Shown here piece after piece: positions 1 to 7,043 of a stretch of DNA of 34,346 nt; position 1 is the first letter of the stretch, and every line of letters begins with the position of its first letter. The stretch covers positions 1 through 34,346 of the forward strand of contig CALDKD010000054.1 of the NCBI GenBank assembly GCA_937898885.1, given 5' to 3'. The notes below the pieces were generated by a model, which made no database searches, was not told where the DNA came from, and was given only the letters and a program-made list of their open reading frames with translations. The position numbers were made by a program, and so were the translations under genes. This stretch comes from an uncultured Bacteroidales bacterium. Lineage in GTDB: Bacteria; Bacteroidota; Bacteroidia; Bacteroidales; Bacteroidaceae.

Positions 1-237
1 TGGAATGGTTACTGAGGTTAGGTTTTCGCAATAAGAGAACGCATATTCACCAATGTTCGTAACCAAGTCTGGAATGGTTACTGAGGTTAGGTTTTCGCAA
101 TTAAAGAACGCATGGTCACCAATGCTCGTAACCAAGTCTGGAATGGTTACTGAGGTTAGGTTAGTGCAATTACAGAACGCTTCGTCACCAATGCTCGTAA
201 CCAAGTCTGGAATGGTTACTGAGGTTAGGTTTTCGCA
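1..237. repeat. 69-bp tandem repeats encoding LRR units
   Basis: Units begin at 1, 70, 139 and 208, each opening with TGGAATGGTTACTGAGGTTA. The period is 69 bp, which is 23 codons, the length of one LRR_5 unit. Units differ at only a few bases, mainly where the variable residues of the repeat lie, so the array is recently expanded and could change length without breaking the frame. It continues past the left edge. Confidence 0.9.
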
Positions 238-1308
238 CCAGATGAAGGCCTGAAGCCCAATGCTTGTCACATCGCCACTGAACGTGATGCATCCCTTGCC
301 CATTTCTTTGTCATACTCGTTGCTAACGATTGTGAGCTCACCAAATGCAGATGAATTTACAGGTATCATCTGGCCATCAGATGACGTATAGATGATTACC
401 CGAGTTTTCAGCAGAATCATTTTTGCTTTGTTGGTTTCCTGTCTGACAGCTGCAATGTCCGTTCCGTTTTCTATGTTTTCCTTGCATAAGTTTACGGAAG
501 CTTTTTCCGCATCAGTCAGCGTTACATTTGCCTCTGCCTCGCTGATGGCATTGAGGGCTGTTGTCTTTGCCTTTCTCAGGCTTATGACGTAGAAGCCTTT
601 GGCTCTCTCGTTTAACAAGTCTTCTATATTAGTCGCACTTCCCACGTTTGACTTGTATGTCGCAATGCTCGCTTTGTCACCATCCGTCAATGCAGATTCG
701 GCATTCGTTGCATTTTCCATAGCTGCCTGAGCGGTGGTCTTCAGCGACTCCAGAGCATCGCCAGCGAGTGTGGAAGAATATGTTGGCGACCAACCACCCT
801 TCACATATTCAGCAACGGCCTCTTCAGGAACCAGGAAGGTCTTTTCACCCACGTTTGCACCGCTGTTTGTGAAAGTCTTCTGTGTCCAAGGCACGGAAGT
901 GCCCAATAGCTTGACGAACACCAGATCATCGCAGCCAGAGAATGCTGAGGTACCAATGCTCGTAACACTACTTGGAAAGGTAATCTGCTTCAGCCGGCAG
1001 CAGTCCTGGAATGCAGATGTTCCGACTGTTTTCAATCCGTCAGGCATAGTGAACGTGGTCAGTGTCTTACAACCTTTGAACGCGCCTTCACCAATATCTG
1101 TAATATCGCCACTGAACGTGATGCATCCTTTGCCACCAGTATAGGTGTTACCCGTAATCGAGACACCGAATGCGTTTTCCGAGTTGGGTACGACAATCTG
1201 TCCATTCGAGGACGTGTACCAGATTTCATTCTTTGCAGGACCATCCTGCGCCAGTGCCGTGCTGCATATCGTCAGCACCAGTGCGAAAAGTAAAAATAGT
1301 TTCTTCAT
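1..1308 (-). CDS. BspA-like leucine-rich-repeat surface protein (C-terminus outside window)
   Basis: This leftward gene starts at the ATG complementary to 1306-1308 and stays open for 436 codons to the left edge, so its C-terminus is missing. Residues 1-20 form a signal peptide ending in STALAQ. Two LRR_5 (BspA-type) blocks follow, each opening with a similar module (IWYTSSNGQ near residue 29, IIYTSSDGQ near 304, both followed by KGCITFSGD). They are separated at about residues 185-300 by an alanine-rich helical linker containing two related segments. LRR units have the form NLTSVTIPDLVTSIGDEAF. The last units seen are nearly identical at DNA level with a 69-bp period. BspA-type proteins are exported and commonly bind host or bacterial surfaces, but the ligand cannot be predicted. 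A decayed insertion sequence lies just upstream and may have displaced the native promoter. Confidence 0.88.
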   Translation of the reverse strand, partial: MKKLFLLFALVLTICSTALAQDGPAKNEIWYTSSNGQIVVPNSENAFGVSITGNTYTGGKGCITFSGDITDIGEGAFKGCKTLTTFTMPDGLKTVGTSAFQDCCRLKQITFPSSVTSIGTSAFSGCDDLVFVKLLGTSVPWTQKTFTNSGANVGEKTFLVPEEAVAEYVKGGWSPTYSSTLAGDALESLKTTAQAAMENATNAESALTDGDKASIATYKSNVGSATNIEDLLNERAKGFYVISLRKAKTTALNAISEAEANVTLTDAEKASVNLCKENIENGTDIAAVRQETNKAKMILLKTRVIIYTSSDGQMIPVNSSAFGELTIVSNEYDKEMGKGCITFSGDVTSIGLQAFIWCENLTSVTIPDLVTSIGDEAFCNCTNLTSVTIPDLVTSIGDHAFFNCENLTSVTIPDLVTNIGEYAFSYCENLTSVTIP

Positions 1309-1327
1309 TTGATTATTTGAATTATTC

Positions 1328-2032
1328 AAGTTTCGCAAGTTCTCAAACGGCCATTTTTAGCCGATAAATTTCACAAATATGGGCAAGCTCTTCAGATTGA
1401 TTGATTACAGCGTCGTAGATTTCCTCATCTGTGATGTTGAAGACGCTGGTCACGGCAATGACCATCTCCATAACTGCGCCCCAAATTCTTTCCACTATTG
1501 TCAGTTCCATTGCTCCGGAGCAGGTTTCTCTGAACAGGGCTCCTATAGTTTCATATGCATTAAACCGCTTTACGACGGACAGAAGGTTGTACTGTATAGC
1601 GGCAAGCGAAGCGCAGGCAAACCAGCTGTCAGCCAGAATGTAGCGGAAACGCACACCTTTCCTTATGGCGCGCCTTATCATGTCAATGGTAAGTTTGATC
1701 TTGCTCTGACTGTATTCGTTGATACGTTCCTGGATGTCAGTATCTGCAGAAGCGAGTACTTGCTGTTAAACCGGGTTGACCGGTCAAACAGCGTGCGCTC
1801 ACTCATGTTGAGGCCGGATATCATGTCCATCATACTGTTCATTGCTTTTGAGGCGTCATTATTCTTGAAGAATGCGTTTATCTCTGAGAGAAAGTTCGTA
1901 CCTTTGGACTTGAGCATAGGGTTTGTAACTGCTAGTTTGGTCACTTTGAAGTTACTCATTTTCTGCCAATTGCAGAAATATCCTATGCTTTTTTTGTGCC
2001 CGTTACTGTATAATCACTAACTTGCGAAACTT
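1328..2032 (-). mobile_element. Decayed IS4-family insertion sequence with intact terminal inverted repeats
   Basis: The element is bounded by a perfect 14-bp inverted repeat: AAGTTTCGCAAGTT at 1328-1341 and its complement at 2019-2032. It carries a broken leftward transposase and is about 705 bp long, roughly half of what an intact IS4-type element needs. No clear target-site duplication is visible. It lies between the end of argD (2050) and the start of the BspA-like gene (1308), with only 19 bp between its left end and that start codon. Confidence 0.75.
1343..1959 (-). pseudogene. IS4-family DDE transposase, internally deleted and frameshifted
   Basis: The N-terminal part starts at 1959 (MSNFKVTKLAVTNPMLKSKG) and reads to about FNSKYSLLQI. 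The transposase sequence then continues in another frame from ADTDIQERINEYSQ through IRRAIRKG and ILADSWF to the stop at 1343. Bacteroidales IS4-type transposases have the same N-terminus and the same DSWF region but are about twice this length. The middle, which should hold the first catalytic Asp residues, is gone, and the join is out of frame. It cannot make an active enzyme. The family call rests on recognising these two motif regions. Confidence 0.75.
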
Positions 2033-2049
2033 AAATAAAATATTTGTAA

Positions 2050-3180
2050 TCAGAGTTCCTTCAGTACCTTGCTGTAGCTGTCAAGGAAGCGGTCCGCATC
2101 GGACTTCGACACACAGAGAGGCGGAAGCAGGCGGATTACGTTGGTGCCGCTCACGCCGGTGAAGATGTGCTCCTGGAAAAGAAGCTTCTGGCGCAATTCC
2201 TTAATAGGCTGCTCAAACTCCATTCCAATCATCAGGCCCATACCGCGAACCTCCTTCGGACCATCAATCCGGCGAAGCTCATCCAACAGATAAGAGCCCA
2301 CAGTGGCGGCATTCTCTACAAGATGCTCCTGCTCCATAACATCAATGACCGCAGTAGCGGCGGCACAAGCCAGATGATTGCCTCCGAATGTGGTTCCTAA
2401 CTGGCCGATAACCGGCTTGAACATAGGACTGATGAGCAATGCGCCGCAAGGCAGGCCGTTGGCAATGCCCTTTGCAACCGTTATCAGGTCGGGACGGATT
2501 CCGTAATGCTGATGCGCGAAGAAGCGGCCGCTGCGGCCATATCCGCACTGTATCTCATCAAGAATAAGCACTGTGCCATTTGCAGTGCAGGCCTCACGAA
2601 GAGCCTTCATAAAACCGGGGTCTGGCAGCTGTATTCCGCCAACGCCCTGAATGCCCTCGATGATTACGGCAGCCACATCGCCCTTGGAGAGCTCAGCCTT
2701 TGCGGCATCAATATCGTTCCACGGCAGATAAGTAACGTGCCCGTTGGCATTGATCGGCGCAATAATCTTAGGATTGTCAGTAACCTCGACGGCAAGCGAT
2801 GTGCGTCCGTGAAAAGCGTGCTTGAAAGAGAGCACACGGCTGCGGCCTGTATGGAAAGACGCCAGTTTCAGAGCGTTCTCGTTGGCCTCGGCACCGGAGT
2901 TTATCATAAACAGGCTGTAGTCCTCGTAACCGGATATACGGCCCAGACGCTCTGCCAGCTGTTGCTGCAACTTATTCACCACAGAGTTTGAATAGAAGCC
3001 CAGCGTTGCCACCTGACGGCTTACCGCCTCAACATAATGCGGGTGTGCGTGACCGATGCTTATTACGGCGTGACCGCCATAAAGATCAAGATACTCCTGT
3101 CCGCTCTCATCCCAAACCTTGCATCCCTGTCCTTTTACAATACAGACCGGAAACAAGCTATATACCTCAAATAAATTCAT
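2050..3180 (-). CDS. argD: N-acetyl/N-succinylornithine aminotransferase
   Basis: This is a PLP-dependent class III aminotransferase that converts N-acylglutamate semialdehyde to N-acylornithine in arginine synthesis, in the cytoplasm. It has 376 residues, normal for ArgD. Visible motifs are NSGAEANE (94-101), HAFHGR (121-126), LDEIQ with the PLP-ring Asp208, and the Schiff-base lysine Lys237 in TVAKGIANG. It is the last gene of the leftward arg operon and is separated from argC by a 147-bp tandem duplication. Bacteroides species are known to use N-succinyl rather than N-acetyl intermediates, so the substrate may be the succinyl form; the sequence does not settle this. Confidence 0.95.
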   Translation of the reverse strand: MNLFEVYSLFPVCIVKGQGCKVWDESGQEYLDLYGGHAVISIGHAHPHYVEAVSRQVATLGFYSNSVVNKLQQQLAERLGRISGYEDYSLFMINSGAEANENALKLASFHTGRSRVLSFKHAFHGRTSLAVEVTDNPKIIAPINANGHVTYLPWNDIDAAKAELSKGDVAAVIIEGIQGVGGIQLPDPGFMKALREACTANGTVLILDEIQCGYGRSGRFFAHQHYGIRPDLITVAKGIANGLPCGALLISPMFKPVIGQLGTTFGGNHLACAAATAVIDVMEQEHLVENAATVGSYLLDELRRIDGPKEVRGMGLMIGMEFEQPIKELRQKLLFQEHIFTGVSGTNVIRLLPPLCVSKSDADRFLDSYSKVLKEL

Positions 3181-3209
3181 CTTTTTAAAAATTTATAAAG
3201 CCGAAGGGA

Positions 3210-3560
3210 GTCATCGTAATCAAAATCCCGAAGGCTTTAACCTCAATCCCGTAGTCTCCTTCAAATAATTTACAAGCCGAAGGTGCGACCGGAGGGAGCC
3301 AAGCGAAGCGTGTCCGGTGAAACCGGACTAAAACAAGGTCTATGAATCTCCCCCAGAGCATAGTAATCAAAATCCCGAAGGCTTTAACCTCAATCCCGTA
3401 GTCTCCTTCAAATAATTTACAAGCCGAAGGTGCGACCGGAGGGAGCCAAGCGAAGCGTGTCCGGTGAAACCGGACTAAAACAAGGTCTATGAATCTCCCC
3501 CAGAGCATAGTAATCAAAATCCCGAAGGCTTTAACCTCAATCCCGTAGTCTCCTTCAAAT
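3210..3560. repeat. 147-bp tandem duplication spanning the argC tail and argC-argD spacer
   Basis: Two identical 147-bp units occupy 3216-3362 and 3363-3509. A third, partial copy (3510 to about 3560) is the authentic 3' end of argC. Each unit therefore contains about 51 bp copied from the argC end plus about 96 bp of spacer. The final stretch before argD (3181-3215) resembles the argD-proximal edge of the spacer with its hairpin region missing. Each full unit contains a perfect hairpin with a 7-bp stem and 3-nt loop: GTCCGGT/ACCGGAC at 3312-3328 and 3459-3475. The copies are identical, so the duplication is very recent or kept uniform. Confidence 0.95.
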
Positions 3561-4482
3561 TAAAGAGGAGATTCATGTTATGAACCGCTGTTCCGCTGGC
3601 ACCTTTCACCAGATTGTCAATACAGGTAGTTACCAGTACCCTGTCCTGGAACTTGTCCAGATGTACCAGACACTTGTTGGTATTCACCACCTGCTTCAGG
3701 TCTATCGGCTCCTCAACCACGTGAACGAAAGAATCCGCCTCGTAGTAAGTCCTGTAAATATTATACAGGTCCTCAAGGGCCACACCGTTCTTTGTCATAA
3801 CGGAACAGAAGATGCCGCGCGCAAAGTCGCCACGGTAAGGCACAAAGAAAATCTCCGAGTCAAAACTGCTCTGAAGCTGCCTTACAGACTGCTTGATCTC
3901 AGCCAGATGCTGATGCACGAACGGCTTATATACGGAGATGTTGTCGGAACGCCAGCTGAAGTGAGTTGTTGCCTGTGGCTTTACGCCTGCGCCGGTGCTT
4001 CCGGTGATGGCATTCACATAGACATCATCGTTCAGCATAAGGTTACGGGCCAGTGGCAGAAGAGCCAGCTGGATAGCGGTGGCGAAACAGCCTGGATTGG
4101 CCACGTGTGTGCTGTGACAGATGGCTCTGCGGTTCAGCTCCGGAAGTCCGTATATAAAGTCATTACCCTCGGCGGCCAGACGATAGTCCTGCGACAGGTC
4201 TATCACCTTCAGGCCCTCGGGCAGGGTATGCTCATCCATAAACTTGCGGGTATCGCCGTGAGCCGTACAGAAGAAGAGCACGTCAATCTCATCAAGAGGC
4301 AACTGATCGGTGAAGACCATATCAGTCTCGCCTATCAGACCCTCGTGAACCGAGCAAAGCCTGTTTCCGGCATTGCTTGAGCTGTTCACAAACACTATCT
4401 CCGCATCGGGATGTCCCAGCAGAATCCTTATCAACTCACCTGCAGTGTAGCCTGCACCTCCTATTATTCCTACTTTTATCAT
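3514..4482 (-). CDS. argC: N-acetyl-gamma-glutamyl-phosphate reductase
   Basis: ArgC reduces N-acylglutamyl phosphate to the semialdehyde with NADPH in arginine synthesis. The 322-residue protein has the nucleotide-binding motif GGAGYTAGEL (8-17) and the catalytic cysteine Cys132 in NPGCFAT. Its last residues (ETTGLRLKPSGF) are encoded inside the sequence that is duplicated downstream, so the 3' end of argC seeded the 147-bp repeat. It starts 19 bp after the argG stop, consistent with one transcript. Confidence 0.96.
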   Translation of the reverse strand: MIKVGIIGGAGYTAGELIRILLGHPDAEIVFVNSSSNAGNRLCSVHEGLIGETDMVFTDQLPLDEIDVLFFCTAHGDTRKFMDEHTLPEGLKVIDLSQDYRLAAEGNDFIYGLPELNRRAICHSTHVANPGCFATAIQLALLPLARNLMLNDDVYVNAITGSTGAGVKPQATTHFSWRSDNISVYKPFVHQHLAEIKQSVRQLQSSFDSEIFFVPYRGDFARGIFCSVMTKNGVALEDLYNIYRTYYEADSFVHVVEEPIDLKQVVNTNKCLVHLDKFQDRVLVTTCIDNLVKGASGTAVHNMNLLFNLKETTGLRLKPSGF

Positions 4483-4501
4483 TACGTATTTATGTCAAAT
4501 C

Positions 4502-5704
4502 TTATCTCTCCTCGTCAGGATGTACGCTGTAGTATGCGCGCAGAGGAGTTGAGGTAATCTTGATGAAGCCCTTGGCATCATCTGCGGTCCAGGCCTTGGC
4601 ACCCTCGCCGTACTCACCCAGCTTGTTGTGGACAAGGTCGTCCGGGGTATCGCATCCAACTGTCTGGAAGCTGTAAGGACGAAGCTCCAGAGTGACGGTG
4701 CCGTTCACATTGCGCTGGCTGCTCTCAAGCATCGCCTCAATGTCAGGCATCACCGGCTCCAGATACTGGCTCTCGTGAAGGAACATTCCATACCAGTTGC
4801 TTACCTGGTCCTTCCAGTACTGCTGCCACTTGGACAGAGTGTATTTCTCAAGGAAACGGTGTGCGCCGATGATAAGCATCGGTGCGGCTGCCTCGAAGCC
4901 CACACGGCCCTTGATGCCGATGATGGTATCGCCAACGTGACAGTCACGGCCGATGGCGTACGATGCGCCAATCCTCTCAACCTCCTGAATAGCCTTGATG
5001 CGGTCATCAAACCTGGTGCCGTTCACGCTTACAAGCTCGCCCTTCTCAAAACCAAGGCTCAGAATCTCGCTGCCCTCCTTTGCAGGGTGCTTCAGATATG
5101 CGCTCTCAGGCAGACCCTTTGCGCTGTCAAGTATCTCACCGCCGCAGATTGATGTGCCCCATATACCCACATTGTATGAATATTTCAACTTTGCGAAGTC
5201 TGCGCTGAAACCGTTGGCGTTCAGATAGTCAATCTCCTCCTTACGGCTCAGGTTGCGGTCACGTGTCAGGGTGATGATCTCCACGCCTGGAGCCTTCACC
5301 AGGAATGTCATATCAAAACGTATCTGGTCGTTGCCGGCTCCGGTTGAGCCGTGGGCAATGGCATCAGCGCCTATCTCCTTGGCATAGCGAGCTATGGCCA
5401 GTGCCTGGAAAATACGCTCGGACGATACTGATATAGGATAGCAGTTATTGCGCAGCACGTTACCATACACCATAAAGCGCAGGGACTTGTCGTAATATTC
5501 TCTGGTGACATCGAGTGTAACATATTTTACAGCTCCCAGCTTGTATGCGTTCTCCTCGTTTGTCTTTAACTGCTCTGCACTGAAACCGCCGGTATTGGCG
5601 CAGGCCGCATATACCTCATAGCCCATCTCCCTGGTCAGATACATCACATTGTAGCTTGTATCAAGACCTCCCGAGAAGGCTACCACTACTTTCTTCTTGC
5701 TCAT
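4502..5704 (-). CDS. argG: Argininosuccinate synthase
   Basis: ArgG joins citrulline and aspartate with ATP to form argininosuccinate. The 400-residue product starts at MSKKKVVVAF, with the ATP pyrophosphatase P-loop SGGLDTS at residues 11-17. The reading frame stays open upstream to 5812, but those 36 codons overlap the preceding gene and lack family similarity, so the ATG at 5702-5704 is chosen. It lies 34 bp after the acyltransferase gene and 19 bp before argC. Confidence 0.96.
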   Translation of the reverse strand: MSKKKVVVAFSGGLDTSYNVMYLTREMGYEVYAACANTGGFSAEQLKTNEENAYKLGAVKYVTLDVTREYYDKSLRFMVYGNVLRNNCYPISVSSERIFQALAIARYAKEIGADAIAHGSTGAGNDQIRFDMTFLVKAPGVEIITLTRDRNLSRKEEIDYLNANGFSADFAKLKYSYNVGIWGTSICGGEILDSAKGLPESAYLKHPAKEGSEILSLGFEKGELVSVNGTRFDDRIKAIQEVERIGASYAIGRDCHVGDTIIGIKGRVGFEAAAPMLIIGAHRFLEKYTLSKWQQYWKDQVSNWYGMFLHESQYLEPVMPDIEAMLESSQRNVNGTVTLELRPYSFQTVGCDTPDDLVHNKLGEYGEGAKAWTADDAKGFIKITSTPLRAYYSVHPDEER

Positions 5705-5738
5705 ATTTATCTTGTTTATTCCTATCAAAAAATAAAGA

Positions 5739-6338
5739 TTAACCGTCCAGTCTGTGGATACGCTCCAGGACATCTGCCGGAATCTTGGCCGGAAGATGCT
5801 CCTCCGGATCATACAGCATTGCCGTACAGATACAATACTTGCGGCCGGTACGCTTCAGCACATCCACGTTCACGCAACCCTCGCAACCGTGCCAGAAAGC
5901 CTCATCGTCGGTAAGGTCGGCAAATGTTACAGGCTTATAGCCAAGCTGTGTGTTCATAGTCATCACCGCTGCACCGCTGGTAAGCGAGAATATCTTTGCC
6001 TTTGGCCATCTGGTGCGGGCCAGCGTGAATGTCAGGTCCTTGATGCGCTTTGACAAGCCAAGGCCACGGAAGTCAGGATGTACAATCAGACCAGATGTCG
6101 TGACATACTTTTTGTTCTCCCAGGTCTCAATATAGCTGAACCCGGCAAACACATCACCCTTAAGGGCGATTACAGCCTTTGCCTCGCGAATCTTAGAAGT
6201 AAGATATTCGTGAGTACGCTTCGCGATACCCGTCCCACGAACCTTTGCAGCGTCGGCGATAGTCTCCAGAATCGTGTCAACATATTTCTCGTGTGACTCG
6301 TCGGCTACCATCACCACGATTTCCTCATTCTCCTCCAT
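5739..6338 (-). CDS. GNAT acyltransferase, probable first enzyme of arginine synthesis (glutamate N-acyltransferase)
   Basis: This 199-residue GNAT-fold protein has the acyl-CoA binding motif A region VHPDFRGLGLSKRI (86-99). It sits between argR and argG, the place where Bacteroidales carry the acyltransferase proposed to make N-acyl(succinyl)glutamate in place of a classical ArgA/ArgJ. Its C-terminal part has four closely placed cysteines (Cys152, Cys155, Cys169, Cys171), which could bind a metal; this is only a pattern. The GNAT fold is clear. The substrate is inferred from position and lineage knowledge. Confidence 0.85.
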   Translation of the reverse strand: MEENEEIVVMVADESHEKYVDTILETIADAAKVRGTGIAKRTHEYLTSKIREAKAVIALKGDVFAGFSYIETWENKKYVTTSGLIVHPDFRGLGLSKRIKDLTFTLARTRWPKAKIFSLTSGAAVMTMNTQLGYKPVTFADLTDDEAFWHGCEGCVNVDVLKRTGRKYCICTAMLYDPEEHLPAKIPADVLERIHRLDG

Positions 6339-6341
6339 ATT

Positions 6342-6812
6342 TTATAATGAAATAATTATCGGCTCCAGAACATGCTTTATCTCCTGACGGTTTGCGTTCT
6401 CTGCCAGAATCATCAGCAGAGTATCGTCGCCGGCTATCGTACCATACACACCTGGTATGTCGCTGTTGTCTATATCGTAGGCAAGGCTGGCCGCATAACC
6501 CGGTTTGGTCTTTATCACTGCCATATTACCGGAAAAGTTGAGCGATACAAAGCCATAGCGAGGCTGGTTGACAGGGTGCGACACCTCGTGACCGCGTTTC
6601 AGCAGGGCGTGATTCGGGAGCACATAGACATAGTCGCCATACGTATTGGCAACCTTGGAGATCTTCATCTTCTTCAAATCCCTTGAGAGCGTGGCCTGAG
6701 TCACCTCAAAGCCCCTCTCTGAAAGCATTCCCATAAGTTGCTCCTGATTCTTCACGTCAATCTCGGACACAATCTGGCGGATAGCCTCCAGTCGATTGTT
6801 CTTGTTCTTCAT
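6342..6812 (-). CDS. argR: Arginine repressor
   Basis: ArgR binds ARG boxes when loaded with arginine and controls the arginine genes. The 156-residue form starts at MKNKNNRLEA. The winged-helix recognition segment TQATLSRDLKKMK lies at about 38-50, and the C-terminal arginine-binding and oligomerisation domain shows GTIAGDDT at 124-131. An in-frame start at 6851 would add 13 residues, but it lies inside or upstream of the predicted promoter, so the ATG at 6810-6812 is preferred. argR is first in the operon, and a near-consensus ARG box lies immediately before it, suggesting autoregulation. Confidence 0.95.
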   Translation of the reverse strand: MKNKNNRLEAIRQIVSEIDVKNQEQLMGMLSERGFEVTQATLSRDLKKMKISKVANTYGDYVYVLPNHALLKRGHEVSHPVNQPRYGFVSLNFSGNMAVIKTKPGYAASLAYDIDNSDIPGVYGTIAGDDTLLMILAENANRQEIKHVLEPIIISL

Positions 6813-6813
6813 A

Positions 6814-6848
6814 TTTGCATAAATATTCTTAAAACGACTGCAAAAATA
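6814..6848 (-). promoter_or_regulatory. Arginine operon promoter with ARG box
   Basis: Reading leftward, a Bacteroidota -7 element TATTTTTG (6848 to 6841) is followed by TAAGAATATTTATGCAAA (6831 to 6814). The latter matches 16 of 18 positions of the enterobacterial ARG box WNTGAATWWWWATTCANW. Transcription would start near 6834, so ArgR bound here would sit on the start site, directly before the argR ATG at 6812. A weaker 14/18 match lies at 6903-6920. No good -33 box is visible. Confidence 0.6.
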
Positions 6849-6984
6849 CACATTTCTTCGTCAATACATAGATTTTTGCAACAAAATTCACTCAATTTTC
6901 ATAATGTTTAAATATACATCCGCAATAATGCGTCCAATTCGGCTTCATTAAAAGGAAATAAAAAATAAAATAATGTTAAATCAC

Positions 6985-7016
6985 TTGACAAGCCCTACCT
7001 CAATATATTATTTTTG
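6985..7016 (+). promoter_or_regulatory. Promoter of the methyltransferase-ftsX-uppP operon
   Basis: A -33-like TTG (6985-6987) lies 21 bp before a perfect TAnnTTTG box, TATTTTTG (7009-7016). Transcription would begin near 7022, about 20 bp before the methyltransferase ATG at 7044. The leader contains a four-codon ORF (ATG CCA TCA TAA, 7032-7043) that ends directly at that ATG. Confidence 0.6.
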
Positions 7017-7043
7017 TGCCTGTAAGGAGTTATGCCATCATAA

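Noticed and set aside
1..237. Possible CRISPR-like array from regular 69-bp spacing
   Set aside because: There are no distinct spacers; whole units are near identical and encode LRR repeats in frame with the upstream signal peptide.
3185..3517. 110-aa open frame made of two identical 49-residue units between argC and argD
   Set aside because: It starts at TTG, consists only of the 147-bp duplication and argC-derived sequence in a different frame, and stays open because 147 is divisible by three.
3580..4380. 266-aa open frame opposite argC
   Set aside because: It is antisense to a well-supported argC and has no recognisable domain; it is an effect of codon bias.
5705..5812. N-terminal extension of argG
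   Set aside because: The 36 extra codons overlap the acyltransferase gene and lack family similarity; MSKKKVVVAFSGG is the normal start.
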